Shown: positions 25,030 through 34,460, numbered from the stretch's first letter. The stretch is DNA of 64,000 bases from Sporosarcina sp. BI001-red (GCF_003384035.1 NZ_QQAK01000016.1:124001-188000), one strand, 5' to 3'. Numbers and translations are program-made. The notes: generated by a model not told the origin, from the sequence alone.

Positions 25030-26025
25030 TTATTTCGGTAAAAACTCATTTGTAAATGCGTCTTTTGCAATGAATTCTCCTTCGAGCAAACCGTTTTCAT
25101 CCAACCAGTCAGCATAGTTCTCCCATGTTTTCAATTGCTGTTCCCCGAAACGAGGAGCATCGTCTTGATATTTAGGAGAAAGCCACTGCTGACTCTTTTT
25201 GACGAGCTCGAGATCGAGATCAGGAACCGCATTAGTCAGGATTTCCGCAGCTTCTTCTGGGTTGTCAATTGCAAATTGATATCCTTTTACAGTGGCAGCC
25301 AAAAACGCTTTCACTTTCTCAGGATCTTTTTCAATTAATTTTTCATTTGTTGTAATTATAGGCGTATAGTAATCCAGCTTTTCGGAGTAGTCCTTCAAAT
25401 ATTGCATGTTCAGTTCCATTCCGCGCTGTTCAGCTTCGATACCTGTCCAACCAAAGTATACCCATGAAAGGTCGATATCACGTTGAATCGCCGTGAAGAA
25501 ATCAGAGGAGCCCATATTGATGTATTTCACTTTACTGCTATCTGCGTTATCCTTTTCCATCAAAGATTCAACGACAGCTTGCTCGACTGGAGCACCCCAA
25601 CCACCATAATTTTTCCCTTCGAAGTCTTTAGGAGATTCTATGCCTGTTTCTTTTAAAGAGGCAAAACCAGACGTATTGTGCTGAATGATTGCCGCAATCG
25701 AAACGATTGGGATACCCGCTACACGTGCTTCTGTAAGAGACTCTTGTGCGCCAATACCAAAATCAGCCTTACCTGAAGCAACGAGCTGGTCGGCACCTGC
25801 CTCGCCGGGCAACATGATTTCCACATCGAGCCCTTCATCTTTAAAGTAACCTTTTTCTTGTGCTACATACAAACCAGTATGATTTGTATTGGGCGTCCAA
25901 TCGAGTGCGAAGTGGACTTTTTGGACAGTTTCTTTGTCGTCGCCACTTGACGTACTTGATTCTTTGTCTGCGCTGCATGCGGTCATAAGTGATGCAGCAA
26001 ACAGTACTGTAAGTATTCGTTTCAA
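25030..26025 (-). CDS. thiY: Thiamine-precursor-binding lipoprotein (ThiY, NMT1/THI5-like)
   Basis: A signal peptide with lipobox LMTAC (Cys17) is followed by an NMT1/THI5-like solute-binding domain of about 300 residues (FALDWTPNTNHTGLYVAQEKGYF, GSSDFFTAIQRDIDLSWVY). ThiY proteins bind formylaminopyrimidine or hydroxymethylpyrimidine at the outer face of the membrane. First gene of the operon, directly behind the TPP riboswitch and its terminator; only 13 bp separate it from the next gene. Confidence 0.9.
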   Translation of the reverse strand: MKRILTVLFAASLMTACSADKESSTSSGDDKETVQKVHFALDWTPNTNHTGLYVAQEKGYFKDEGLDVEIMLPGEAGADQLVASGKADFGIGAQESLTEARVAGIPIVSIAAIIQHNTSGFASLKETGIESPKDFEGKNYGGWGAPVEQAVVESLMEKDNADSSKVKYINMGSSDFFTAIQRDIDLSWVYFGWTGIEAEQRGMELNMQYLKDYSEKLDYYTPIITTNEKLIEKDPEKVKAFLAATVKGYQFAIDNPEEAAEILTNAVPDLDLELVKKSQQWLSPKYQDDAPRFGEQQLKTWENYADWLDENGLLEGEFIAKDAFTNEFLPK

Positions 26026-26057
26026 TGAAATCCCCCTCCTGGAGTTTCACACTGCAA

Positions 26058-26095
26058 CAAAAAAACGCGCGCTCCCGATTTTCGGAAGCGCGCGT
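26058..26095 (-). terminator. Riboswitch-linked terminator
   Basis: A GC-rich stem (ACGCGCGCT/AGCGCGCGT plus an inner CCGA/TCGG part) is followed on the minus strand by seven T. It sits between the TPP aptamer and thiY, as expected for transcription attenuation. Confidence 0.88.
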
Positions 26096-26119
26096 CACAT
26101 AATCATTATGAAATGAATA

Positions 26120-26203
26120 TGTTCCCTCCGCTGGCGTTAACCAGATCAGGTTCAAAGGGTCTGCATGTCGCATGCATCTCAACCGGTTCTCCGGTACCCC
26201 TAC
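26120..26203 (-). promoter_or_regulatory. TPP (THI-box) riboswitch
   Basis: On the minus strand the conserved THI elements appear in order: GGGGTACC, then GGTTGAGATGCATG (the CUGAGA-type core is TTGAGA here), then ACCCTTTGAACCTGATCTGG, TTAACGCCAGCG and GAGGGAA. With bound thiamine pyrophosphate, the following terminator should form and shut off thiY and the genes behind it. Confidence 0.95.
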
Positions 26204-26377
26204 ATATTGTCAGTGATGAAGTTGTATGGTGTTCACTTATTACTTTGCCATACTTTTCTGTAAGTAGCAAGTCTCGTAGTTTCAGCGTTTTTTACTTTCC
26301 GCAATGAATTTAGTCGTGATATACTAAGAAAAGGATTTTAACCTCTGATTCATCCAAACAGAAAGTGAGTGATCACG

Positions 26378-27097
26378 ATGGGCCGTAAATGGAACAATAT
26401 TAAAGAAAAGAAAGCGTCAAAAGATGCAAACACGAGCCGGATCTATGCAAAATTCGGTCGCGAAATATATGTAGCAGCAAAGCAAGGGGAACCGAATCCT
26501 GATTCCAACCAAGCGCTTAAAATCGTCTTGGAACGTGCGAAAACGTATAGTGTTCCTAAAGCAATTATCGATCGTGCAATTGAAAAAGCTAAAGGTGGCG
26601 GCGAAGAGAGCTACGATGAGCTTCGCTATGAAGGATTTGGGCCTAATGGATCGATGGTTATTGTCGATGCGTTAACAAACAACGTCAACCGGACGGCTTC
26701 AGAAGTACGTGCTGCTTTCGGTAAAAATGGGGGGAACATGGGTGTCAGTGGTTCCGTGGCCTACATGTTTGACCATACGGCTGTTTTTGGAATTGAAGGG
26801 AAGTCAGCAGATGACGTTCTTGAATTGATGATGGAACACGACGTGGATGTCAATGACATTAGCGAAGAAGACGGCCAGGTTCTTGTATACGCAGATCCGA
26901 CCGCTTTCCATGAAGTACAAGAAGCGTTCAAAGCTGAAGGAATCACTGATTTCACAGTCGCTGAACTGACAATGCTTGCACAAAACGACCTCGAGCTTGA
27001 CGCGGACTCCGAAGAGCAATTCGATAAGATGATTGATGCAATTGAAGACCTTGAAGACGTTCAACAAGTCTACCACAATGTAGATCACGGAGAATAA
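26378..27097 (+). CDS. yeeI: YebC/PmpR-family protein
   Basis: A 239-residue member of the YebC/PmpR family ([40 protein letters not shown]). Members are DNA-binding regulators, or in the YebC translation branch relieve ribosome stalling; YeeI is the B. subtilis paralogue with this MGRKWNN start. ATG 26378 is chosen over GTG 26369. An extended -10 sequence (TGATATACT) lies about 55 bp upstream. Monocistronic. Confidence 0.88.
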   Translation: MGRKWNNIKEKKASKDANTSRIYAKFGREIYVAAKQGEPNPDSNQALKIVLERAKTYSVPKAIIDRAIEKAKGGGEESYDELRYEGFGPNGSMVIVDALTNNVNRTASEVRAAFGKNGGNMGVSGSVAYMFDHTAVFGIEGKSADDVLELMMEHDVDVNDISEEDGQVLVYADPTAFHEVQEAFKAEGITDFTVAELTMLAQNDLELDADSEEQFDKMIDAIEDLEDVQQVYHNVDHGE

Positions 27098-27105
27098 AAT
27101 CTATA

Positions 27106-27146
27106 AAAAAGCGACAAGAGCAGTCACACGCTCTTGTCGCTTTTCT
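27106..27146. terminator. Bidirectional terminator between yeeI and the ATP-grasp gene
   Basis: A perfect 14-bp stem (AAAAGCGACAAGAG/CTCTTGTCGCTTTT) with a 10-base loop and T tracts on both strands. Confidence 0.9.
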
Positions 27147-27151
27147 AGTTG

Positions 27152-28372
27152 TCACCAATTATTATTTCGATACTTCTTATAATAATTGACCTGTCTTAGG
27201 AACAAATAAAGCTTCCGCTTCAAATGCTTGTCCCCCTTGTAGAACAACGGATTTACATACTTCTTCTGTTTCAACAGACGCTTAATATCTCTCTTGACTG
27301 CCTTGTTCGTTACAAATTTCTTGAGCACAATTTTAGGAACAACTGTGAACAGGAAAGGTTTATCGAGCAACACAAGTGGCTTTGGTTTATGGAAAATCAA
27401 ATCGTCCACGAAATAGCTCGCCATATTATGCCCAAGTGCAGTTGTGTAGTAACTGGAACGTCCTTGTCGGATATTCACTTCAAATACTTTGAACTTCTTA
27501 TCACGAGGGTCATACTTCAAATCGAAGTTCGCAAATCCTCTATAGCCTACAGCCTCTAAGAAGTTTTTTAATTTGTGCATCATTTCTTCGTTGAATCGCG
27601 TAATCACTGCTGTATAGTTTCCGATTGCAGTCACGGTATGTTCTTGCAGAACGACTTGTGCAAACGTAACGAGCTGAGTTTGACCAGCTGAATTTGAATA
27701 GATAACGGAATCCCACATATATGTATCATCACCCGGTATGAAATCTTGAATGATGAGCTCTTCGTTATACCCACTATTCTTCACCGTTTCAATGACTTTG
27801 TTCAATTCCACAAGCGAATTCACTTTGTACACTTTTTGCTGTCCAGCAAACTTGTTTTGGTTATAGACAACGGTATCGCTCGGCTTGACGATGACTGGAT
27901 AACTCATATCTTCCTTGAAAGTTCCATCTGCTTCGCAGTCGTAAAAGAATGTTAAAGGAGTATCAATGTCATGTTCTTTACACAGCTTATAGAAGTGGGA
28001 TTTAATCTGTAAATGGTCCATGAGCTCTCGATCGATATAGTTGAAAGTAAAGTGTTCTTTTAGTTGATCAGCATGTTCAATGATGAGTCGGACATACAAA
28101 TCATTCGTGCCAATAAGTAATAGTTCGCGCCCTTCAGCTTTGTACTTATTAGCGATTCCAATAAGAATATCTGCAAACTTATTTTCGTCAGATAGCTCTG
28201 GATTGAGCTCTATTTTGTGAGGAATTGTACTAAGTTGTGTAAATGATAAAGATTCTTTACCGATCAATACAGGATTAATACGGTAGGCTTCATGAAAAGA
28301 AATCGCCATGTTGTATGCGTTCATATCTGTACCAACTATGATGGGTAAGAATGGAAGTGTTTTTGCGTTCAT
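27152..28372 (-). CDS. ATP-grasp ligase related to D-aspartate ligase
   Basis: The 406-residue protein has an N-terminal FLPIIVGTDMNAYNMAISF stretch very like Enterococcus D-aspartate ligase, then an ATP-grasp domain (VIVKPSDT, ELIIQDFIPGDD, FEVNIRQGRSS with Mg-binding Glu and Asn) and a basic C-terminal tail. Such ligases add D-Asp (or a related D-amino acid) to the lysine of peptidoglycan precursors at the cytoplasmic face. Planococcaceae often have Lys-D-Asp or Lys-D-Glu bridges, which fits. Monocistronic; the substrate is inferred. Confidence 0.78.
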   Translation of the reverse strand: MNAKTLPFLPIIVGTDMNAYNMAISFHEAYRINPVLIGKESLSFTQLSTIPHKIELNPELSDENKFADILIGIANKYKAEGRELLLIGTNDLYVRLIIEHADQLKEHFTFNYIDRELMDHLQIKSHFYKLCKEHDIDTPLTFFYDCEADGTFKEDMSYPVIVKPSDTVVYNQNKFAGQQKVYKVNSLVELNKVIETVKNSGYNEELIIQDFIPGDDTYMWDSVIYSNSAGQTQLVTFAQVVLQEHTVTAIGNYTAVITRFNEEMMHKLKNFLEAVGYRGFANFDLKYDPRDKKFKVFEVNIRQGRSSYYTTALGHNMASYFVDDLIFHKPKPLVLLDKPFLFTVVPKIVLKKFVTNKAVKRDIKRLLKQKKYVNPLFYKGDKHLKRKLYLFLRQVNYYKKYRNNNW

Positions 28373-28548
28373 AGTATCCTCCTAAATCTCGATGGAATTG
28401 TCTTTCCTAAAAGTCCTAACCTCTATATTACATGGAAAACACTTTGGGTTACAACAGATAGCCTATAAAGGATACGGCGCGACAGGTTTATAGTTGGAAC
28501 CAAAAAGGAATAGAAAAAAGAGGTTTATTTCAAGGAGGAACAAGCACG

Positions 28549-28698
28549 ATGTTAAAAATTGAAGAAACAAAAATGGATATGAAGCGTGAGGATGTCATCC
28601 AGAGATTGGTGAAGCGAGGTATATTCAAGATTGAAGGAAAACAGCTCTACGAACTACCATTACTTCTATTAATGAAAGAATATTATAAGTACGTGTAA
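28549..28698 (+). CDS. Small basic protein, possibly Fur-regulated basic protein A-like
   Basis: A 49-residue frame from ATG 28549 with an optimal AAGGAGG (28532-28538). The segment KRGIFKIEGKQLYELPLLLLMKEYY is cut here to its pattern: GIFK.EGKQLYEL.L, which recalls FbpA-type small proteins of Bacillus. No clear Fur box was found upstream, so the iron link is weak. A terminator follows at once, so it is a stand-alone gene. Confidence 0.65.
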   Translation: MLKIEETKMDMKREDVIQRLVKRGIFKIEGKQLYELPLLLLMKEYYKYV

Positions 28699-28706
28699 CG
28701 ACGATT

Positions 28707-28738
28707 GCCGGTTGAGGAAATTTTCCTTAGCCGGTTTT
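28707..28738 (+). terminator. Terminator after the small basic protein gene
   Basis: A 13-bp stem with two G-U pairs (CCGGTTGAGGAAA with TTTCCTTAGCCGG) and four T. It precedes the amidase ribosome-binding site. Confidence 0.75.
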
Positions 28739-28774
28739 GTAATAGTACTCAATATAGTGAGGAGAGGAAAAGAA

Positions 28775-30244
28775 ATGGGCGATAGCCAATCAATTCGTAG
28801 TCGATTGGAATGGGTGATCGATGCTACCATACCCGCCATTCAACGAGCATTAGAAGACGAAACACTTACTTCTGAAGAGTTGGTATTGTTTTACATGGAT
28901 CGTATCGCAAGAGAAGGGCAACTGACGAATGCGATTCTTGAGTTAAATCCCCATGCGTTACAAATCGCACAGGCACTCGACTTTGAAAGAAAGACATCAG
29001 GCAAACGTTCTATGCTCCATGGCATCCCGATTTTGCTGAAGGATAATATAGATACAAGTGATGGCATGCATACGAGTGCAGGTAGTTTAGCATTGGAAAA
29101 TTATTATGCCCCTGAAGATGCTTTTCTCATCAAACAGCTCCGTAAGGCAGGAGCCATCCTCCTTGGAAAAACCAATATGACGGAATGGGCAAATTTCATG
29201 TCAGATGAGATGCCAAATGGTTGGAGCTCAAGAGGTGGCCAAGTGCTTAATCCATTCGGACAGTTCGAAGTGGGTGGATCCAGTTCAGGATCTGCTGTAG
29301 CTGTTGCAACTAATTTAGCCGTCGCATCTATCGGTACTGAAACAACCGGATCGATAATTCATCCAGCCTCACAAAATGGAATCGTAGGACTGAAACCGAC
29401 AGTTGGGACTATCAGCCGAAGAGGTATTATCCCCTTATCAGTGACACAAGATACTGCGGGTCCGATGACACGAAGCGTGACGGATGCCGCACTTGTCTTT
29501 CAAATATTAGTTGGATACGATAAAGAGGATCCCATATCGATTATTTCGCAAAAGTATGATTCTATAGATTGGTTAGGGTGCTTAAAACAAGAATCACTTC
29601 AAGGAATACGTATCGGAGTCGCAAGTTCAATATTTAGAAACGAAGTGTCTGAAGAACGGATGCAACTATTTAAAAGTTCATTAAGCGTATTAGAACAACT
29701 AGGCGCAAAAATCATCCCAGACATCGATCTTGGTACAAAAGAAGATGATCTAGGCTACAATGTTCTCTTACATGAATGTAAAGCGGCACTTAATCATTAT
29801 TTAGGGAAAACACCAGCAACCAATCGTATCCGATCAATAACGGATATAATTTCTTTCAACGATGATCACCCCGAACAGACGCTGCACTATGGACAAGAAC
29901 TGCTTAAAAGAATAAATGATCGGAGCGGTACGCTAACCGAACCACTTTACATCGAGGCCTTATTACGCAATCGGCACTTGGCAAAGAAAGTGGCACTGGG
30001 AAAGGCATTAGAGGAAAATGACGTTGACATTTTGGCGTTTCCTCAAAATCATGGATGCAGTTTTGAAGCAGCTGCTGGTTATCCAGCTATAACGGTACCT
30101 GCAGGAGTGACAAGTGCAGGTGAGCCATTCGGCTTAACATTAACTGGATCTGCCTATTCTGAACCTTCGTTACTTGGGTACGCATATGCATTTGAACAAC
30201 AGACGCAAGCACGTCACAAGTTCAGAATGGCACAGAAGAAATAA
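28775..30244 (+). CDS. Amidase-signature family enzyme (GatA-like)
   Basis: A 489-residue amidase. The Ser-cisSer-Lys triad is visible: Lys in PILLKDNIDT, the glycine/serine loop EVGGSSSGSAVA, and the nucleophile region TETTGSI. The family hydrolyses amides; GatA needs GatB and GatC partners, which are absent here, so it is probably a free amidase of unknown substrate. ATG 28775 with GGAGAGG is chosen; the open frame upstream overlaps the preceding terminator. Confidence 0.85.
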   Translation: MGDSQSIRSRLEWVIDATIPAIQRALEDETLTSEELVLFYMDRIAREGQLTNAILELNPHALQIAQALDFERKTSGKRSMLHGIPILLKDNIDTSDGMHTSAGSLALENYYAPEDAFLIKQLRKAGAILLGKTNMTEWANFMSDEMPNGWSSRGGQVLNPFGQFEVGGSSSGSAVAVATNLAVASIGTETTGSIIHPASQNGIVGLKPTVGTISRRGIIPLSVTQDTAGPMTRSVTDAALVFQILVGYDKEDPISIISQKYDSIDWLGCLKQESLQGIRIGVASSIFRNEVSEERMQLFKSSLSVLEQLGAKIIPDIDLGTKEDDLGYNVLLHECKAALNHYLGKTPATNRIRSITDIISFNDDHPEQTLHYGQELLKRINDRSGTLTEPLYIEALLRNRHLAKKVALGKALEENDVDILAFPQNHGCSFEAAAGYPAITVPAGVTSAGEPFGLTLTGSAYSEPSLLGYAYAFEQQTQARHKFRMAQKK

Positions 30245-30302
30245 GCGAGCTAATAACAAACTGTGGTAAACTGAGTGGAAGAGAGCGAAAGTGGGGATGG
30301 AA

Positions 30303-31466
30303 ATGTCCTTTTTAGAAGGAATGAGTCAAGAAGTCAAAGAAAAATGGGAATTTGAAAACGCAATGCCGATACAAGAGCAAATGATTCCAGAAATGTTAGC
30401 CGGGCGTGATGTTGTTGCAGAATCACCAACAGGTTCAGGGAAGACACTTGCTTATGTGCTGCCACTACTGGAACTAGCAGATAGTACGAAACAGCAAACA
30501 CAAGTTTTGATCATGACCCCATCTCAAGAGTTATCCATGCAAATTGTAAATGTGATTCGTGAATGGATCGCAGGGACTGAAATGACAGTCACGCAACTGA
30601 TTGGCGGAGCAAATATGCAACGTCAAATTGAAAAGTTAAAAAAGAAACCGACAATTGTCGTCGGAACACCGGGGCGACTTGCTGAGTTGATCAAAAACAA
30701 AAAACTGAAAATGGGAGAAATCCGTCATATTATTCTCGATGAAGGCGATCAGTTGCTGTCTCGCGAAAATCGTGTAGCAGTGAAAAATATGATTGAGTCT
30801 GCCCATTCCACACGTCAAGTAGCCGTTGTATCAGCAACGATTACAGAGGACATTGAAGATGTAGCAATCCGATTCATGAACGACCCAGTTCGTTTGAAGG
30901 TGACTGCAGAGGAAATGCCGGCAACAGGAGAAGTCGTACACTCTTATGTAAAAACGGAAGAACGAGATAAGACCGATCTATTACGCGGGTTATCCCATAT
31001 CCAGGGCCTCCGAGCATTGGCATTCATCAACAACGTGGATCAGTTGCGCATGAAAGAGATGAAACTCCATTATGAAGGCGCACCCATTGCAGTGCTCTAT
31101 TCAGATATGAACAAATTCGAACGACAAGATACGCTGGACAAGTTTCGTAAAGGGGATATCCGAATCCTCATTGCGACTGACTTAGCAGCACGAGGATTGG
31201 ACATTGAAGGACTTACCCACGTAATCCACGTCAACGTTCCACATACAGTGGAGCAATATGTTCACAGGTCAGGTAGAACAGGACGTGCAGGAGCTGACGG
31301 GGAAGTACTAACTTTATTGTCTTATCCAGAAGAACGGGATTATCGTAAGCTCGCAAAAGGGTATAAGCCTGTTCAAAAAGTATGGCACAGCGGCAAATTA
31401 GTTGAAGGTAATTCTAAAACCGTAAGCGGTCAAAAACCGTCAAAACCTAAAAAGAAGAAAAAATAA
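30303..31466 (+). CDS. DEAD-box RNA helicase (YfmL-like)
   Basis: A 387-residue minimal helicase. Motifs are Q (MPIQEQMIPEML), I (SPTGSGKT), II as DEGD rather than DEAD (ILDEGDQL), III (SAT) and VI (HRSGRTGRAG), with a basic Lys-rich tail. YfmL of B. subtilis acts in 70S ribosome assembly and cold growth and also has a short C-terminus. ATG 30303 is favoured (GTGGGGA upstream), but GTG 30291 and ATG 30297 are possible. Confidence 0.87.
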   Translation: MSFLEGMSQEVKEKWEFENAMPIQEQMIPEMLAGRDVVAESPTGSGKTLAYVLPLLELADSTKQQTQVLIMTPSQELSMQIVNVIREWIAGTEMTVTQLIGGANMQRQIEKLKKKPTIVVGTPGRLAELIKNKKLKMGEIRHIILDEGDQLLSRENRVAVKNMIESAHSTRQVAVVSATITEDIEDVAIRFMNDPVRLKVTAEEMPATGEVVHSYVKTEERDKTDLLRGLSHIQGLRALAFINNVDQLRMKEMKLHYEGAPIAVLYSDMNKFERQDTLDKFRKGDIRILIATDLAARGLDIEGLTHVIHVNVPHTVEQYVHRSGRTGRAGADGEVLTLLSYPEERDYRKLAKGYKPVQKVWHSGKLVEGNSKTVSGQKPSKPKKKKK

Positions 31467-31505
31467 AAAACGTACATCATGAGTCTCTCATGATGTACGT
31501 TTTTT
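31465..31505. terminator. Bidirectional terminator between helicase and mapB genes
   Basis: A perfect 19-bp stem (AAAAAACGTACATCATGAG and its complement) with a 3-base loop and T runs on both strands. Confidence 0.92.
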
Positions 31506-31508
31506 TGT

Positions 31509-32255
31509 TTAAAGTTCTGTCAAAATAATCGGTTTGTCTTTTGTAACGATAATCGTATGTTCAATTTGAGCAACAAGCGATTTATCAGGTGTGATGAATG
31601 TCCAGCCGTCGCCTTCTTCGATAATGTGTTCGGCCTTTTCTGAAATGAAAGGCTCAACTGCAATGACCATACCTTCCTTCATGATCGTAGGCTCCCAAGC
31701 ATCGTAATAATTAAGTACATGCTGGGGTTCCTCGTGAAGAGAAGTTCCGATTCCATGACCCGTAAGATTCTTAATCACTGTCAGCCCATTGTCATTTGCT
31801 TCGCGTTCCACGGCTTTACCAATTTGGTTGAGACGGGAACCAGCTTTCACTTTCGTCATTGCCCGATCAAAAGCACTTTTAGCAGTATCGCATAATTTTT
31901 GCTTGGCTTCATCAGCAGTCCCAAGGACAAATGAAATACCTGTATCTGCAAAGTACCCATCACAAGAACCAGAGACATCGATATTGATGAGATCGCCGTC
32001 TTTTAGAACTCGTTTACCTGGGATACCGTGAGCCACTTCATGATTGACGCTGATACACGTATATCCAGGAAAATCATATTGATCGATCGGTGCAGAAACT
32101 GCTCCTTTTTCAGCGAAAAGTTTACCACCTAGTTCGTCAAGCTCCTTCGTCGTCATGCCAGGCGTAGCTGCTGCTTTCATATCTTCACGAATTTCCGCTA
32201 CAATTCTTCCGATTTTTCGCAAGGCAGCAATATCTTTTTCTGTGTTTGCAATCAT
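31509..32255 (-). CDS. mapB: Methionine aminopeptidase, MapB type
   Basis: A 248-residue type I methionine aminopeptidase that removes the initiator methionine from nascent proteins. Metal ligands are visible in INIDVSG and DTGISF (two Asp), GHGIG (His), VEPFIS (Glu) and QIEHTI (Glu). It matches B. subtilis YflG/MapB more than MapA. ATG 32255 follows AGAAGGA; the open frame upstream is not supported. Monocistronic. Confidence 0.9.
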   Translation of the reverse strand: MIANTEKDIAALRKIGRIVAEIREDMKAAATPGMTTKELDELGGKLFAEKGAVSAPIDQYDFPGYTCISVNHEVAHGIPGKRVLKDGDLINIDVSGSCDGYFADTGISFVLGTADEAKQKLCDTAKSAFDRAMTKVKAGSRLNQIGKAVEREANDNGLTVIKNLTGHGIGTSLHEEPQHVLNYYDAWEPTIMKEGMVIAVEPFISEKAEHIIEEGDGWTFITPDKSLVAQIEHTIIVTKDKPIILTEL

Positions 32256-32338
32256 GTGAAATCCTTCTTTCTGTACTTTCTTTGTCACTTTTAACTATAC
32301 CACATTTAAAAGGAACTACCCGGAAAGACGGTTCGCGG

Positions 32339-32704
32339 TTATCTAAATACTTTCACACCTTGTACAACATTCCATACGAGAACAACCATGAACAAAAAAC
32401 TGTATATCATCATAAAAAGAACTGGAGCCGCGCCCCAAAAGCCTATGGAATTAGGTGCTGTGACCATACTTGGAGAGTTCAAAAATTCAGTAGAAGTTTG
32501 GCGGATTGAAAAGAACTGAAAAAATGATATTAGACTTGCAGCAACTAGTAAAACGGTTGGAATGAGATGAGAGACAAGAGCTCGTTTAGAATGACGTTTA
32601 ACATCACGATTATCAGCAACCATCCAAACGATAAAGGGCAATAACAAAGGCGCAAAAAACACACTGAAATAACTAAGCGATGATAGTAATTTAGAGTTAT
32701 CCAA
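32339..32704 (-). CDS. DUF4870-type small membrane protein
   Basis: A 121-residue protein with three hydrophobic segments (YFSVFFAPLLLPFIVWMVA, a second around VLLVAASLISFF, a third near the C-terminus) and the basic patch DVKRHSKRAL that marks DUF4870 proteins. Function unknown. Start TTG 32704 is tentative: AAAGGAG lies 10 bp before it, and an ATT codon lies 3 bp nearer. Confidence 0.7.
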   Translation of the reverse strand: MDNSKLLSSLSYFSVFFAPLLLPFIVWMVADNRDVKRHSKRALVSHLIPTVLLVAASLISFFQFFSIRQTSTEFLNSPSMVTAPNSIGFWGAAPVLFMMIYSFLFMVVLVWNVVQGVKVFR

Positions 32705-32801
32705 AATAATTTTTCTCCTTTCTGAAGAAGTAGTATAGTCAGTATTGCCAAACGGACGTCTAAAAGCACAACGAGTTTGAGGGATACAGAAAAAAGACAC
32801 G

Positions 32802-32843
32802 AAAAAACGTCGTCCTAGCAACTACTAGTTGCTAGGACGACGT
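32802..32843 (-). terminator. Strong hairpin terminator overlapping the end of the TspO-like gene
   Basis: A perfect 17-bp stem (ACGTCGTCCTAGCAACT and its complement) with a 3-base loop. TTTTTT follows on the minus strand. The stem begins inside the last codons of the gene. Confidence 0.85.
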
Positions 32844-33566
32844 GACTTTTATCTTTTTAGATGTGGTTGAAGGGGCGAACATGAACAATCCTAGGATCAT
32901 AATCACCATCAAGAAAAGTGTAGATAAGGTGACGAAAAGTTCTTCAAAACCAATATTTACGAGGATCCCTAAATATACCCACATGAAAACTATGCTGATG
33001 ACCCAATCTCGATGATGGTAACTAAAGTGCAATGCAATGGCTGTCAGGATGGTTAAGTTAATGATCGACCATAGAACAGAACTCAGACCTAAACGGTTCC
33101 ATTCATCTAAAACAAGTAAGTAGTTGGCATTCATCACAAAATCAATGAGGGTCCACGAAAACAGCAAGGCAACTGGGATCCGTTGCCCCCACTCATTTTG
33201 CTTGCTCGGATATGTCCGATATAACGCATAAAGGGAAAGCAACCCAACGGTAGTTAAGAGACTGGCCCAACCATAATAGCCATAATTCCACAATGGAAAC
33301 CACGCTGCATTTCCTAGACAAGCGGTTATGAAAAGCAAAATCCTTTTTATTGAAAGTGATCCATTTGAATAGAATTTAACAATCCAGTATGCAAGAAATA
33401 GAAAAATAATGGGTCTGATAAAATACGTGAAATCTGCAGGCATAAGAAGAATAGGAAGTTTATGGGCTATTTCTATTGTTGTCATCCCGTTGAGAAGTGT
33501 TGAGTTTGAAATTGTAAGGGCAGTTGCTAAAACAAGAAAAACAAAAGCTAAAATCAGTTTTTTCAT
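32832..33566 (-). CDS. TspO/MBR-related integral membrane protein
   Basis: A 244-residue membrane protein with about seven hydrophobic segments. The start (STLLNGMTTIEIAHKLPIL then PADFTYF) and the motif NAAWFPLWNYGYYGW resemble the longer TspO/MBR-like family in Bacillales, related to tryptophan-rich sensory proteins that bind tetrapyrroles. The relation is by pattern only. ATG 33566 follows GGAGGAT. Monocistronic; no regulatory hints. Confidence 0.65.
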   Translation of the reverse strand: MKKLILAFVFLVLATALTISNSTLLNGMTTIEIAHKLPILLMPADFTYFIRPIIFLFLAYWIVKFYSNGSLSIKRILLFITACLGNAAWFPLWNYGYYGWASLLTTVGLLSLYALYRTYPSKQNEWGQRIPVALLFSWTLIDFVMNANYLLVLDEWNRLGLSSVLWSIINLTILTAIALHFSYHHRDWVISIVFMWVYLGILVNIGFEELFVTLSTLFLMVIMILGLFMFAPSTTSKKIKVTSS

Positions 33567-33775
33567 GAAATATCCTCCTGGTACCAGTATACTAGTAAAT
33601 AGGAGTTTTTGAAAAAGTAATTATGAAGTTTTCGCAACAATTGTCCTGATTTGATATGTATAGTACCGTTACTTAAGGGAAGAACATGGTATACTAAGGA
33701 AAATGATTACATAAACATATATGTGTGAGTAAGAAAATGGAATGGCTAACGACCCGTACAAAGGTGGAATTGAGC

Positions 33776-34321
33776 GTGATACTACTTGAAGGAACAACAT
33801 GCTATTTACGCATATTAACTGAAGAAGACGCCATGATTTTTACAGAATTGGTTTCTCGCAACAAAGAGTATTGGACTGTATTTGAACCCCGCCACGATGC
33901 CAGCTATTATACAGTGCCGATGCAAAGGGAGAAAATTCGGGAGTCTCTTTATCAAATGAGAGACCGCCGGGAATACAATTTCGGTATTTTTGATAGTGAA
34001 ACTAGCAAATTGGTTGGTCAAATTTCACTTTACAGCATAAAGCGTTTGCCTTTTTCAAGTGGTTTTGTCGGATATTCGATTGATCATGAGTCTGCTGGAA
34101 AAGGGATGGGGACTAAAGCCCTTGAGCTCGTCACGAAGTTTGCATTCGAAACCGCAGGCTTGCACCGGGTGGAGGCATTTGTTTCGCCACGTAATGTTGC
34201 ATCGATTCGAGTACTCGAAAAAACGAAGTTTGACCGCGAAGGTTTACATCGAAAATTATTATATATTAATGGTGTGTGGGAAGATCATTATATGTATGCA
34301 CAACTTGAAGACGATTATTGA
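33776..34321 (+). CDS. GNAT N-acetyltransferase, RimJ/RimL type
   Basis: A GNAT-fold acetyltransferase (about 181 residues) with the acetyl-CoA loop SAGKGMGTKAL and the family-typical GLHRVEAFVSPRNVASIRVLEK. RimJ/RimL relatives acetylate ribosomal-protein N-termini, amino acids or antibiotics; the substrate is unknown. GTG 33776 is chosen because AAGGTGG lies 8 bp before it; ATG 33737 and GTG 33725 are upstream options. A -10-like TATACT is near 33693. Confidence 0.82.
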   Translation: MILLEGTTCYLRILTEEDAMIFTELVSRNKEYWTVFEPRHDASYYTVPMQREKIRESLYQMRDRREYNFGIFDSETSKLVGQISLYSIKRLPFSSGFVGYSIDHESAGKGMGTKALELVTKFAFETAGLHRVEAFVSPRNVASIRVLEKTKFDREGLHRKLLYINGVWEDHYMYAQLEDDY

Positions 34322-34380
34322 AAGGGTAAGACCGCATGGCGATTTTTGAAAAGTCGTTTTCGGATATGGTTTCATTAATA

Positions 34381-34431
34381 AAAAACACATTTCCACAAGC
34401 TTTTACAAGCTGGGTGGAAATGTGTTTTTTA
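34381..34431. terminator. Bidirectional terminator between acetyltransferase and carbonic anhydrase
   Basis: A perfect 16-bp stem (AAAAACACATTTCCAC/GTGGAAATGTGTTTTT) with T runs on both strands. Confidence 0.9.
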
Positions 34432-34460
34432 TTGTCTATTTCCCGGGAAATAAAACGGAA

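Noticed and set aside
28775..30244. GatA subunit of the amidotransferase
   Set aside because: No gatB or gatC is adjacent and the protein fits the wider amidase family equally well.
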